From the NCBI GenBank assembly GCA_002317215.1, contig DCJD01000010.1, positions 12,444 through 76,443 on the forward strand: a DNA stretch of 64,000 nucleotides, read 5' to 3'. Both the position numbers and the translations under genes were made by a program. Below, in pieces: positions 36,048 to 44,350 of the stretch. Below the pieces are notes generated by a model, which searched no databases, was not told the DNA's origin, and was given only the letters and a program-made list of their open reading frames with translations. The number at the start of each line of letters is the position of its first letter. The stretch's first letter is position 1. Source of the stretch: Caryophanales bacterium UBA1709 (lineage in GTDB: Bacteria > Bacillota_I > Bacilli_A > RFN20 > UBA1709).

Positions 36048-36914
36048 ATGAAAAATTTATTAGAATTAAATGAAGTTACTAAATTCTATCCTTCCTTTAA
36101 ATTAGATCACGTATCTTTTGATGTGCCAAATGGAACTATTGTAGGATTTATTGGTAGAAATGGTGCTGGTAAGACTACTACATTAAAAGGGATTATGAAT
36201 TTAATTCATTTCGATTACGGAACAGTAACTTGTTTTGAAAAAGACATGAAAGAACATGAACTTGATATTAAACAAGATATTGGTTTCTCATTATCAGAAT
36301 TAAATTATTATCCAAATAGAACAATTGCTCAAATTGCTGATGTTACTAGCAAATTCTATAAAGAGTTTGATATGAGTAAATTTAATAGATTATGTGAGAT
36401 GTTTAATTTAGATAAGAATAAGAAATTAGAAGAATTAAGCAGCGGTATGAAAGTTAAATATTCATTAGCTATTGCATTATCTCATAATGCTAAATTATTA
36501 ATCTTAGATGAACCAACTAGTGGATTAGATCCAGTTAGTAGAAATGAGATATTAGATATTTTTGAATCTATTGTTAAAAAAGAAGATCGTGCTATTTTGT
36601 TCTCAACTCATATTACAAGTGATTTAGATAAAGTAGCAACTCATATTGTATATATCCAAAAAGGAAAGATTGTATACAAAGGAACTAAGAAAGATTTCAT
36701 TAATGAATATACTTTAATAAAAGGTAATAAAGATGAGATTAATACTAATAAATCATATTTACTTGGTTATAAGATACATGGTAATGAATATGATGGTTTA
36801 GTATTAACAAGTAATATTAGTAAAGTTAAATATACTAGTAAGAAAGAACCAGACTTAGAAGAAATAATGGTTAATTTAGAAAGGGGAGTTGAAGATGAAG
36901 AATTTGATCTATAA
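36048..36914 (+). CDS. ABC exporter ATP-binding protein (YtrB/BcrA-like)
   Basis: 288 aa: Walker A GRNGAGKTTT, signature LSSGMKVKYSLAIAL (degenerate LSGGQ, as in YtrB-type exporters), Walker B LLILDEPTSGLDP, H-loop FSTHI. The C-terminal ~70 aa are a regulatory-type extension. Overlaps the permease gene by 20 nt. No GntR-type regulator is present beside it, unlike the ytr operon. SD AGGGGG. Confidence 0.9.
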   Translation: MKNLLELNEVTKFYPSFKLDHVSFDVPNGTIVGFIGRNGAGKTTTLKGIMNLIHFDYGTVTCFEKDMKEHELDIKQDIGFSLSELNYYPNRTIAQIADVTSKFYKEFDMSKFNRLCEMFNLDKNKKLEELSSGMKVKYSLAIALSHNAKLLILDEPTSGLDPVSRNEILDIFESIVKKEDRAILFSTHITSDLDKVATHIVYIQKGKIVYKGTKKDFINEYTLIKGNKDEINTNKSYLLGYKIHGNEYDGLVLTSNISKVKYTSKKEPDLEEIMVNLERGVEDEEFDL

Positions 36915-37581
36915 AGAACTTAAACTTGCTGTTCATCCAATTTGCTACTTACTAATAATGTGTTTCCCTTTAATGGTTTTAATTCCAAGCTATCCATTAG
37001 TAGCATCTTTTATCTATTGTGCTTCATGCTATCCAATATTATTTTTAGGCGCTAATAAAGGACAACAAAGCAATGATTTATTATATACCGCTTTACTTCC
37101 TGTCCGTAAAAAAGATATTGTTAAAGCGCGTATTTATACCTGCGCTATATTGCTAGCTATTGCCACATTAATAACTATTATATTATTGCCTTTCTGCTCA
37201 ATGACTCATGAAGCATTAAAAGCTACTGTAGAAGAACAAGGTAGTAGTGCTGACGTTGGATTAGAAGCTGGGGAATTTGGATCTATCATGGGCTTTGTAT
37301 TATTCTCATTTGTGGTCTATGATGCAATATTCTTCTTATGCTATTATAAAAACGGTAAAAGAATTGCTTTACCTACATTTGTTGGAATATTAGCTTTCAC
37401 TATATTATCAATTACTCCAACAACTGTTCTTCCTTCCTCTATACCTGGTTATGAAGAATTATTCCATAATCCACTTGTTCAAGTGTGCATGGTTATTGGT
37501 GGACTAATGATATATGTCTTTGGACATTATCTAATATATAAGAAAGCATCTGATTTCTTAGAGAAAGTTGATTTAAATTAA
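36895..37581 (+). CDS. ABC-2 type exporter permease
   Basis: 228 aa from the ATG after GGGGAG (an upstream in-frame TTG is less likely). Six hydrophobic segments, with LLPVRKKDIVKARI typical of ABC-2 permeases paired with YtrB-like ATPases. Partner of the preceding gene; substrate unknown. Confidence 0.88.
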   Translation: MKNLIYKELKLAVHPICYLLIMCFPLMVLIPSYPLVASFIYCASCYPILFLGANKGQQSNDLLYTALLPVRKKDIVKARIYTCAILLAIATLITIILLPFCSMTHEALKATVEEQGSSADVGLEAGEFGSIMGFVLFSFVVYDAIFFLCYYKNGKRIALPTFVGILAFTILSITPTTVLPSSIPGYEELFHNPLVQVCMVIGGLMIYVFGHYLIYKKASDFLEKVDLN

Positions 37582-37582
37582 T

Positions 37583-37603
37583 AGAGTAGACCTAGTCTAC
37601 TCT
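37583..37603 (+). terminator. Terminator of ABC exporter operon
   Basis: 9-bp stem AGAGTAGAC / GTCTACTCT with CTA loop, followed by TTTTATTT. Confidence 0.85.
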
Positions 37604-37635
37604 TTTATTTAACTCTTATGATTAAAGTGTATAAA

Positions 37636-37644
37636 TGATATAAT
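37636..37644 (+). promoter_or_regulatory. Extended -10 of leaderless 86-aa gene
   Basis: TGATATAAT ends 6 nt before the ATG at 37651; no SD. Confidence 0.6.
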
Positions 37645-37650
37645 TAATAT

Positions 37651-37911
37651 ATGAATGAGTTTAATATAAACGAAGCTATCGAACTTTTAAAACAAGGATA
37701 TATTGTTTATAGTTTTGATAAACTAGGCAAACTAATAGTTAATATACAAGATGATTTAATTCTTATTAAGGATAGTAATTTAACATGTAAAATGGATATT
37801 AATTCATTTATTAATTTGTATAAATCGAATAAATTCTATATTAATGATACCGATGATAATAACATAGATTTATTAAAAGATAACGAATACTATAATTTCA
37901 AACACAAATAA
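37651..37911 (+). CDS. Small hypothetical protein
   Basis: 86 aa, cytoplasmic, rich in Ile, Asn and Asp. The pattern INEAIELLKQGYIVYSFDKLG and INSFINLYKSNKFYI suggests a small alpha/beta domain. No family recognised. A good extended -10 directly before the ATG supports expression. It precedes the CarD-like gene. Confidence 0.6.
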   Translation: MNEFNINEAIELLKQGYIVYSFDKLGKLIVNIQDDLILIKDSNLTCKMDINSFINLYKSNKFYINDTDDNNIDLLKDNEYYNFKHK

Positions 37912-37936
37912 GTTAGAAATTAAACTAAAATTAAAG

Positions 37937-37942
37937 TATAAT
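37937..37942 (+). promoter_or_regulatory. -10 box of carD-like gene
   Basis: TATAAT ends 8 nt before the ATG at 37951; no SD. Another, out-of-frame ATG lies at 37947. Confidence 0.5.
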
Positions 37943-37950
37943 ATATATGT

Positions 37951-38451
37951 ATGAGTAAGATTAAAAAAGGTGACTATTTATATCATAAAAGAGAAGGAAT
38001 TATGCTTGTTGAAGACATTACCAGCGAAACATTTGGTGATGAAGTAAAGAAATTCCTTGTTTTAAGATTACCTTATAGTTTTGAATCTATCACAATGATG
38101 GTTCCTCTTGATCAACAAGATTTATTTAGAGAACCTAGAACTCCTAAAGAAATGGATAAAGTAATTCCATCCTTTAAGTCTTATGAGAACTTATGGATAA
38201 TAGATAATAAAACCAGAAAAGAATCTTTTAATACAATTATTGATAGTGATGATACATATAAAATTCATTGTATTGCTAAAACAATACAAGAAAAAAGAAA
38301 TGAATTATCTTTACTTAAAAAACCTCTTCCATTACAAGATGTTAAGATTTTAGATTTATGTTTAAAACTAATCAAAGAAGAGATTGCCTTTGCATATAAA
38401 TTAGATATTAATTCAGTAGAAGATTTTATTAATACTAAACTTGGATTTTAG
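37951..38451 (+). CDS. CarD-like transcription regulator
   Basis: 166 aa: N-terminal RNA polymerase interaction domain of CarD/Mfd type (KKGDYLYHKREGIMLVEDI, YSFESITMMVPLDQQD) and a C-terminal helical domain. CarD proteins bind the RNAP beta subunit and stabilise open complexes. Monocistronic and probably leaderless. Followed by tRNA-His. Confidence 0.85.
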   Translation: MSKIKKGDYLYHKREGIMLVEDITSETFGDEVKKFLVLRLPYSFESITMMVPLDQQDLFREPRTPKEMDKVIPSFKSYENLWIIDNKTRKESFNTIIDSDDTYKIHCIAKTIQEKRNELSLLKKPLPLQDVKILDLCLKLIKEEIAFAYKLDINSVEDFINTKLGF

Positions 38452-38505
38452 TTTCTAAAATTCTTTACTTTTCCCTATATAGTTAGTAAAATATATAGGC
38501 GATAT

Positions 38506-38582
38506 GGCGATAGTGGCGAAATGGTTAACGCACCTGACTGTGGATCAGGCACTCGTGAGTTCGATCCTCACCTGTCGCCCCA
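38506..38582 (+). tRNA. tRNA-His(GTG)
   Basis: Has the His-specific G-1 paired to C73, acceptor GCGATAG/CTGTCGC, anticodon loop CTGTGGA (GTG), T-loop TTCGATC, encoded CCA. Confidence 0.96.
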
Positions 38583-38592
38583 TTATAAAAAG

Positions 38593-38616
38593 AAAGCTTG
38601 ATAATAATCAAGCTTT
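38593..38616 (+). terminator. Terminator of tRNA-His
   Basis: AAAGCTTGAT / ATCAAGCTTT stem with AATA loop, then TATTTTAT. Confidence 0.85.
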
Positions 38617-38710
38617 TATTTTATAAATCACATAATATCTAATATAGTGCTTTTAATTTAAGTTATTTAAATTAAAATAAATATGTCTAGATAACAGAGG
38701 TCGATTTATT

Positions 38711-39874
38711 ATGAAAAATGAAAGTTTAGCAATTAAAAAACATCGTGAATGGAAAGGAAAATATGATATTCACGTTAAAGCAAGTGTAGAGACTAAAGAA
38801 GATTTAGCTCTTGCTTATACCCCAGGAGTAGCTGATGCTTGTATGGCTATTCATAACAACATTGAAGAATCCTTTAATTTAACAGGGAGAGGCAATCAAG
38901 TTGCAGTCGTTACAGATGGTACAGCAGTACTTGGTTTAGGAGATATTGGACCAGAAGCTGGAATGCCAGTTATGGAAGGAAAAGCGGCATTATTTAAAAC
39001 TTATGGTAATATTGATGCCTTCCCTTTATGCTTAAAAACTAAAGATACCGAAGAGATAATTAGAACAGTTAAATTATTAGAAGGTAACTTTGCTGGAATT
39101 AACTTAGAAGATATAAGTGCACCAAGATGTTTTGAAGTTGAATCAAGGCTTAGAAAAGAATTAAATATCCCAGTTTTCCATGATGATCAACATGGTACTG
39201 CTATTGTATTGGGAGGTGCTTTATTAAATGCTTTAAAGATTGTTAATAAAGATATACATAATATAAAAGTTGTTGTTAATGGAGCTGGTGCTGCTGGAAC
39301 AGCAATTGGTAAATATGTTATGAGTCTTGGAGTTAATGATGTAATTATGTGTGATAGAGATGGAATTATTGATCGTAATCATAATTATCCAAATCCTCAC
39401 CATAATGAACTAGCTAAAATTACTAATAAAGAAAATAAAAGCGGTCTATTAAAGGATGCTTTAGTAGGAGCGGATGTATTTATTGGAGTAAGTGTTGGTA
39501 ATATTGTTAATAAAGAAATGATTAAATCAATGAATCATAATTCAATAGTATTTCCACTTGCTAATCCTATTCCAGAAATTAGTTATGCTGATGCAAAAGA
39601 AGCTGGAGCTAGAATCGTTGGAACTGGATCTAGTAAAAATCCAAATCAAGTAAATAATGCTTTAGTATTTCCGGGCTTATTTAGAGGAGCTTTAGATGCA
39701 AAAGCAACTGATATAACTGATGAAATGAAAAGAGCTGTATCATATGCTATTGCAGAATCAGTTCCTAGTGATAAGTTAAACGAAGAATATATCTTACCAG
39801 ATGTTATTAATAAAGAAGTTCATAAAAATATTGCTAAGAAAGTTAAGGAAACTTGGCTTAATAATATTAAATAG
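38711..39874 (+). CDS. NAD(P)-dependent malic enzyme
   Basis: 387 aa short-form bacterial malic enzyme: [10 protein letters not shown] (Tyr), [24 protein letters not shown], catalytic Lys and metal site in [14 protein letters not shown] and FHDDQHGTA, and the NAD-binding [12 protein letters not shown]. Converts malate to pyruvate and CO2 with reduction of NAD(P)+. Monocistronic. It could supply NAD(P)H to balance the Rnf reaction. Confidence 0.96.
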   Translation: MKNESLAIKKHREWKGKYDIHVKASVETKEDLALAYTPGVADACMAIHNNIEESFNLTGRGNQVAVVTDGTAVLGLGDIGPEAGMPVMEGKAALFKTYGNIDAFPLCLKTKDTEEIIRTVKLLEGNFAGINLEDISAPRCFEVESRLRKELNIPVFHDDQHGTAIVLGGALLNALKIVNKDIHNIKVVVNGAGAAGTAIGKYVMSLGVNDVIMCDRDGIIDRNHNYPNPHHNELAKITNKENKSGLLKDALVGADVFIGVSVGNIVNKEMIKSMNHNSIVFPLANPIPEISYADAKEAGARIVGTGSSKNPNQVNNALVFPGLFRGALDAKATDITDEMKRAVSYAIAESVPSDKLNEEYILPDVINKEVHKNIAKKVKETWLNNIK

Positions 39875-39890
39875 ATAAAGAAAAATTATA

Positions 39891-39915
39891 AAAATAGAGA
39901 CCAAGTCTCTATTTT
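39891..39915. terminator. Bidirectional terminator between malic enzyme gene and ispH
   Basis: AAAATAGAGAC / GTCTCTATTTT with CAA loop, T-tracts on both strands. It includes the ispH stop codon. Confidence 0.88.
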
Positions 39916-40763
39916 TGTTTCTTAATATATTCAACAATTTCATTTATATCATTAATATCGCTGCTGCATCCACTGCTAATACTAATATAATCCAAATCGT
40001 TAATTTCAAAGTTTATATCATTAATACTATTAATCATATAAACCTTTTTATTTGGATATAACCTTTTAGCTTGGTTATATAATTCAATGGTATTTGAACT
40101 TGTTTTAGATCCAATTATAAGAATAATTGTGGTTGATTTATTTATCTTTTTTAAATTTTCTAATCTTTGTTTAATTAATCCACAACTAGTATCTAATATA
40201 TTTAGTTTTTTAATATTTTTCGATAAATCATTATGAGCTTTAATTATATCTATTTCTTTTAAACTAGTTTGATTAATAACAATATATTCTTTATTTAAAT
40301 CTAATTTAGAATAGTCTATTTTATTAGTAATATCATATAAATATACATTTGAATATGAAAGAGCAGTTAAGGTTTCTTCATGATTTTCTTTTCCAATAAA
40401 TATAAGTGGGATAGAAGAATGGTAATAAGATATTAAAGTGTTATTTCTTTCTATATTAAAACATGTTGCATCATAATAATTAATTAGTTTATTTCTTAAT
40501 ATTTCTTCAGCTATTTTACTATGTCCATGAGCACTAAATATAACTACGCTATTACTATCTAACCTTTCTAATTCTTTAATATCATATTTTAAAGATTTAA
40601 TATTATTATCATTTAAATATTTAACTAGATTTTCATTGTGTGCTAAAGAACCAAAAATATATATATTTTTGTCTTTTTCTATTTCTTTTACTTGGTTAAC
40701 TAAATCAATAGCTTTTTTAACACCATTACAATAACCAATTGGCTTAAGTAGTTCTATTTCCAT
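39909..40763 (-). CDS. ispH: 4-hydroxy-3-methylbut-2-enyl diphosphate reductase
   Basis: 284 aa. Three [4Fe-4S] cysteines Cys12 (GYCNGVKKA), Cys101 (YDATCFNI) and Cys194 (LDTSCGLI), plus SAHGH, the Glu pair in ENHEET and SKTSSNT. Last step of the MEP isoprenoid pathway. The end (ISISSGCSSDINDINEIV) replaces the usual GASTP motif. A TGTTAAAAT box ends 9 nt before the ATG with no SD, so the mRNA is nearly leaderless. Divergent from degV. Confidence 0.93.
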   Translation of the reverse strand: MEIELLKPIGYCNGVKKAIDLVNQVKEIEKDKNIYIFGSLAHNENLVKYLNDNNIKSLKYDIKELERLDSNSVVIFSAHGHSKIAEEILRNKLINYYDATCFNIERNNTLISYYHSSIPLIFIGKENHEETLTALSYSNVYLYDITNKIDYSKLDLNKEYIVINQTSLKEIDIIKAHNDLSKNIKKLNILDTSCGLIKQRLENLKKINKSTTIILIIGSKTSSNTIELYNQAKRLYPNKKVYMINSINDINFEINDLDYISISSGCSSDINDINEIVEYIKKQK

Positions 40764-40772
40764 AGTATTTCT

Positions 40773-40797
40773 ATTTTAACATTTATTATGCTATAAT
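40773..40797. promoter_or_regulatory. Divergent promoters of ispH (-) and degV (+)
   Basis: Minus strand TGTTAAAAT (-10 at 40773-40778) for ispH and plus strand TGCTATAAT (-10 at 40792-40797) for degV. The elements are only 13 bp apart, so polymerases could compete. Confidence 0.6.
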
Positions 40798-40816
40798 TTA
40801 ACCTGAGGTTTTAATT

Positions 40817-41701
40817 ATGGAAAGAAAAATAGGTATTGCTGCTGATTGTAGTAGTGGAGTTGCTTATGCTCCTTTTAAGAATAGTGTTGAAATAATGAAA
40901 ACTACTATTCATTTTGGAGAAGAAGAATTATTAGATGGAGTAGATATTACTGCTGATCAATTTTATGAAAAACTAAAAAACAGTGATGTCGTTCCTTCAA
41001 CAAGTGCACCTACATATCAAGTAATAGGGGAAGTTATTGAAAGTTTTAAGGCTAAAGGATATAAAGATTGTATTTTATTTACTATATCAACTGGTTTATC
41101 AACATATGGTACTAATCTAGAACAATTAAAAGATGAATTATATGAAGGAATTAATGTTCATGTAGTTGATTCTAAAACAGCTTGCATTATGGAAGGATAT
41201 CAAGCATATTATGCTGAAAAACTAGACGAATTAGGATATAGTGTTAAAGATATCTTAGAAGAAGTTAAAAAGATTCAAATGGCAACAAATGCTTACTTTG
41301 TAGTAGATGATTTAAAATATCTTGTTAAAAACGGTCGTTTAAGTAGCGCAGCTGGATTAATTGGAAGTTTAGTTCAAATTAAACCATTATTAAATCTTGG
41401 AAATGAAGATAAGATTATCACTTTTGATAAAGTAAGAACTAAGAAAGCTGCTATTATTAAAGCAATCGATTTAATTAAACAAGAAGCAATTAACGCTAAA
41501 AAGGTTATATATGTTGTCTTACACACTGGTTTAAAAGAAGAAGCTGAAGAATATGCTAAACAATTAGAATGTGAAGTAAGTAATGCTCTAAGAGTAGAAG
41601 TAACCACCATAACTCCAACTGTAGGAGCTCATATTGGTAATGGTATTATTGGTTTTGCTCGTATTATCTTAGATGATTTAAAAGAAGGTTCTTCTCTTTA
41701 A
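40817..41701 (+). CDS. DegV family fatty acid-binding protein
   Basis: 294 aa with DCSSGV near the start, DGVDITADQFYEKLKNSD, STSAPT and DDLKYLVKNGRLSSAAGLIG, all typical of DegV/FakB proteins. FakB forms bind a fatty acid for phosphorylation by FakA; the partner is not in this window. SD TGAGG. Confidence 0.93.
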   Translation: MERKIGIAADCSSGVAYAPFKNSVEIMKTTIHFGEEELLDGVDITADQFYEKLKNSDVVPSTSAPTYQVIGEVIESFKAKGYKDCILFTISTGLSTYGTNLEQLKDELYEGINVHVVDSKTACIMEGYQAYYAEKLDELGYSVKDILEEVKKIQMATNAYFVVDDLKYLVKNGRLSSAAGLIGSLVQIKPLLNLGNEDKIITFDKVRTKKAAIIKAIDLIKQEAINAKKVIYVVLHTGLKEEAEEYAKQLECEVSNALRVEVTTITPTVGAHIGNGIIGFARIILDDLKEGSSL

Positions 41702-41722
41702 TTGTTAAATATATAAGTATTA

Positions 41723-41749
41723 AAAAAGTCTCTATTATAGAGACTTTTT
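41723..41749. terminator. Bidirectional terminator between degV and the tRNA array
   Basis: AAAAAGTCTCT / AGAGACTTTTT with ATTAT loop; T-tracts on both strands. Confidence 0.88.
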
Positions 41750-41758
41750 ATTTGTTTA

Positions 41759-41834
41759 TGGTGGCCCAGGCCGGGAGCGCGCCGGCGACACTCAGATTTT
41801 CAGTCTGATGCTCTACTGACTGAGCTACCGGGCC
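41759..41834 (-). tRNA. tRNA-Phe(GAA) with non-canonical elbow
   Basis: Acceptor GGCCCGG/CTGGGCC, anticodon stem TCAGA/TCTGA with loop CTGAAAA (GAA), encoded CCA. The T-loop reads CGCGCTC (positions 54-60), lacking the TTCRA consensus, and the D-loop reads AGTCAGTA with A in place of G18. G19 and C56 are kept. Both stems pair perfectly, so it is not a decayed gene. Last of ten genes in the array. Confidence 0.93.
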
Positions 41835-41855
41835 AAGAACAATAAACAATAAGAA

Positions 41856-41931
41856 TGGCGGTCCCGACGAGGCTCGAACTCGCGATCTCCTCCGTGACAG
41901 GGAGGCATGTTAGCCACTACACCACAAGACC
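41856..41931 (-). tRNA. tRNA-Asp(GTC)
   Basis: Anticodon stem CCTCC/GGAGG, loop CTGTCAC (GTC), G discriminator, T-loop TTCGAGC, encoded CCA. Confidence 0.95.
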
Positions 41932-41936
41932 GTTTT

Positions 41937-42012
41937 TGGTTGCGGAGGTAGGACTCGGACCTACGACCTCCAGGTTATGGGCCTGACGAGCTGCCAACTG
42001 CTCTACTCCGCG
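41937..42012 (-). tRNA. Initiator tRNA-fMet(CAT), with C55
   Basis: CAT anticodon in loop CCCATAA; C1 x A72 mismatch (CGCGGAG versus CTCCGCA) marks it as initiator. Anticodon stem ends A29-T41, G30-C40, G31-C39, so only two of the usual three G-C pairs are present. T-loop TCCGAGT has C55. Encoded CCA. Confidence 0.93.
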
Positions 42013-42045
42013 ATATAGAAATAAAAATGCGCCTTAATAAAATAA

Positions 42046-42136
42046 TGGCGGAGGCGGAGGGATTCGAACTCTCGCTAGCGTCGCCACTACTGCCGGTTTT
42101 CAAGACCAGTCCCTTCAGCCACTTGGGTACGCCTCC
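42046..42136 (-). tRNA. tRNA-Ser(TGA)
   Basis: Class II, acceptor GGAGGCG, anticodon stem CTGGT/ACCGG with loop CTTGAAA (TGA), T-loop TTCGAAT, G discriminator, encoded CCA. Confidence 0.95.
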
Positions 42137-42151
42137 GTAATTATATAGGGT

Positions 42152-42227
42152 TGGTGGACCCTGAAGGACTCGAACCTTCAACCGACCGGTTATGAGCCGG
42201 GAGCTCTGACCATTGCGCTAAGGGTCC
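42152..42227 (-). tRNA. tRNA-Ile2(CAT), lysidine type
   Basis: CAT anticodon in loop CTCATAA, acceptor GGACCCT/AGGGTCC, normal T-loop TTCGAGT, encoded CCA. It occupies the Ile slot in the Bacillus-like order Arg-Pro-Ala-Met-Ile-Ser-fMet-Asp-Phe and begins GGACC like Bacillus Ile2, so it is called Ile (needing TilS) and not Met. Confidence 0.8.
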
Positions 42228-42234
42228 AAGTAAA

Positions 42235-42311
42235 TGGTGGCGGCAATGAGATTCGAACTCATGACCGTTCGGGTATGAACCGAGTGCTCTAGCCAACTGA
42301 GCTACACCGCC
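42235..42311 (-). tRNA. tRNA-Met(CAT), elongator
   Basis: Acceptor GGCGGTG/TGCCGCC, anticodon loop TTCATAC (CAT), T-loop TTCGAAT, encoded CCA; no C1 x A72 mismatch. Confidence 0.9.
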
Positions 42312-42333
42312 AATTAATACTTAATAATTTTTA

Positions 42334-42409
42334 TGGTGGAGCTGACGAGGATCGAACTCGCTACCTCCTGAATGCAAATCAGGCGCTCTCCCAGGTGAGC
42401 TACAGCCCC
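42334..42409 (-). tRNA. tRNA-Ala(TGC)
   Basis: Acceptor GGGGCTG/CAGCTCC with the G3-U70 identity pair, anticodon loop TTTGCAT (TGC), encoded CCA. Confidence 0.96.
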
Positions 42410-42417
42410 ATAAAAAG

Positions 42418-42494
42418 TGGTCGGGATGACAGGATTTGAACCTGCGACACCCTGGTCCCAAACCAGGTGCACTACCAAGCTGTGCAACATCCCG
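42418..42494 (-). tRNA. tRNA-Pro(TGG)
   Basis: Acceptor CGGGATG/CATCCCG, anticodon loop TTTGGGA (TGG), T-loop TTCAAAT, encoded CCA. Confidence 0.96.
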
Positions 42495-42504
42495 ATATTA
42501 AACT

Positions 42505-42581
42505 TGGCGCGCCCAGCAGGAGTCGAACCCGCAACCTTTGGATTCGTAGTCCAACACTCTATCCAGTTGAGCTATAGGCGC
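42505..42581 (-). tRNA. tRNA-Arg(ACG)
   Basis: Anticodon stem TTGGA/TCCAA, loop CTACGAA (ACG, A34 to be edited to inosine by TadA), G discriminator, encoded CCA. Confidence 0.96.
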
Positions 42582-42637
42582 TTGCTCAACTATTTTACCA
42601 AACTATTGAATATTATTCAATAATTTTAAATGGTAAT

Positions 42638-42711
42638 TGGAGGTTCCTGCCGGGGTCGAACCGGCGCTCACTGAGTTGCAGTCAATTGCCTTACCACTTG
42701 GCTAAGGAACC
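42638..42711 (-). tRNA. tRNA-Cys(GCA)
   Basis: Acceptor GGTTCCT/AGGAACC with U73, anticodon loop CTGCAAC (GCA), T-loop TTCGACC, encoded CCA. First gene of the ten-tRNA array. Confidence 0.96.
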
Positions 42712-42720
42712 AGCCTTTAT

Positions 42721-42749
42721 ATAATACCAAATTTAAATAAATTATTCAA
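42721..42749 (-). promoter_or_regulatory. Promoter of the ten-tRNA array
   Basis: Minus strand TTGAAT (42744-42749), 17-bp spacer, TATTAT (42721-42726), 9 bp before tRNA-Cys. Confidence 0.75.
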
Positions 42750-42851
42750 TTATTACTTGGCCATATTATTTTAATACATAAGTAGCAAGAATGCTATTGT
42801 TTAATTGATTTTTTAATTCTTTATAATAAAATTATAAAGAGGTATTTTACT

Positions 42852-44348
42852 ATGGAAGAGAAATTAACAGATCAAGAACTCGCTAGAAGAGTTAAAATGG
42901 ATAAGATTAAGGAACTAGGAATAGATCCTTTTGGCCATGCTTATGAACAAAAAGATTGGTCAATGGATATTAGAAATAAAGTTGCTAATAAGACTCATGA
43001 AGAAGTTGAAGCAATGGATATGAATGTCAGTGTTGCTGGAAGAATCATGTTTATTAGAAAAATGGGAAAAGCTAGTTTCTTTAGTATTCAAGATAAACAA
43101 GGAAAGATTCAAATCTATATCTCAGTAAATGATATTGGAGAAGATTCTTATAATTTATTTAAGAGCGCTGATGTTGGAGATATTGTTGGAGTTAAAGGAA
43201 AAGTTATGTTAACTCAAACATTAGAACCAACTATTAAATGTTTAGAATATACTCATTTATCAAAAGCATTAAGACCTTTACCAGAGAAATTCCATGGATT
43301 AACTGATAAAGAAGAAAGATATAGAAGAAGATATGTTGACTTAATCATGAATGAAGAAGCTAAAAGAGTTGCTATTCTAAGACCTAGAATTATTAGAGAA
43401 ATGCAAAGATATTTTGATTCTTTAGGTTTTATGGAAGTAGAAACTCCAGTTCTTCAATCAATTCAAGGCGGAGCAACTGCTAAACCATTTATTACCCATC
43501 ATAATGCATTAGATAAAGATTTCTATTTAAGAATAGCTACTGAATTGCCATTAAAAAGATTAATAGTTGGTGGAATGGAAAGAGTATATGAATTTGGTAG
43601 ATTATTTAGAAATGAAGGAATGGATTTAACTCATAATCCAGAATTTACTACTGTTGAATTATATGAAGCTTATGGTGATTTAAATTCGATGATGAGAATC
43701 ACTGAAGGAGTTATTAAAGATTTAGCTGAAAAAGTCATTGGAAAAGATAAATTTAAGAATATCTTTGATGTAGAAGGCGAAGAAATTGATCTAACTAAGC
43801 CATTTAATAAGATTTCAATGACAGATGCAATTAAAAAGGAAACCGGAATTGATTTTAAAGCTAATAATTATTCTTTAGAAGAAGCAACTAAATTGGCAAA
43901 AGAACATGATATAACTGTTGAAAAACATTTTACTGTTGGTCATATCATTAATGCTTTCTTTGAAAAATATTGTGAAGAAAAATTAATTCAACCAACTTTC
44001 TTAACTTCTCATCCAATTGAGATTAGTCCATTAACTAAAAAAGATGAAAACGATCCTAGATTTGTCCAAAGATTCGAATTATTTATTGGAGGACACGAAT
44101 TTGCTAATGCTTATACCGAATTAAATGATCCTATCGATCAAAAGCAAAGATTCTTAGATCAATTAAAAGAAAGAGAATCTGGAAATGATGAAGCTAACCA
44201 ATTAGATAGTGATTTTGTTGAAGCATTAGAATATGGAATGCCTCCAACTGGTGGAGTTGGAATTGGAATTGATAGACTTGTTATGTTATTAACTGAACAA
44301 GTATCTATAAGAGAAGTAATTCTTTTCCCACATATGAAAGATAGATAA
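42852..44348 (+). CDS. lysS: Lysyl-tRNA synthetase, class II
   Basis: 498 aa: N-terminal OB anticodon-binding domain (about 55-150) and class II catalytic core with FMEVETPVLQSIQGGA (motif 1), RLFRNEGMDLTHNPEFTTVE (motif 2) and GVGIGIDRLVMLL (motif 3). A TATAAT box at 42822-42827 and AAAGAGG SD precede it. Followed 2 nt later by the PPTase gene. Confidence 0.97.
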   Translation: MEEKLTDQELARRVKMDKIKELGIDPFGHAYEQKDWSMDIRNKVANKTHEEVEAMDMNVSVAGRIMFIRKMGKASFFSIQDKQGKIQIYISVNDIGEDSYNLFKSADVGDIVGVKGKVMLTQTLEPTIKCLEYTHLSKALRPLPEKFHGLTDKEERYRRRYVDLIMNEEAKRVAILRPRIIREMQRYFDSLGFMEVETPVLQSIQGGATAKPFITHHNALDKDFYLRIATELPLKRLIVGGMERVYEFGRLFRNEGMDLTHNPEFTTVELYEAYGDLNSMMRITEGVIKDLAEKVIGKDKFKNIFDVEGEEIDLTKPFNKISMTDAIKKETGIDFKANNYSLEEATKLAKEHDITVEKHFTVGHIINAFFEKYCEEKLIQPTFLTSHPIEISPLTKKDENDPRFVQRFELFIGGHEFANAYTELNDPIDQKQRFLDQLKERESGNDEANQLDSDFVEALEYGMPPTGGVGIGIDRLVMLLTEQVSIREVILFPHMKDR

Positions 44349-44350
44349 TT

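Noticed and set aside
41975..42181. 68-aa minus-strand ORF across tRNA-fMet, Ser and Ile2
   Set aside because: It reads through three confident tRNA genes.
42417..42623. 68-aa ORF on the plus strand (GFEPATPWSQTRC...)
   Set aside because: It is the antisense of tRNA-Pro and tRNA-Arg; the GFEPATP-like peptide is a well-known false call over tRNA genes.
41759..42711. CRISPR array or tandem repeat in the tRNA cluster
   Set aside because: The repeated GGTTCGAA-like blocks are T-arms of ten different tRNAs. No CRISPR array, IS element or prophage was seen in the window.
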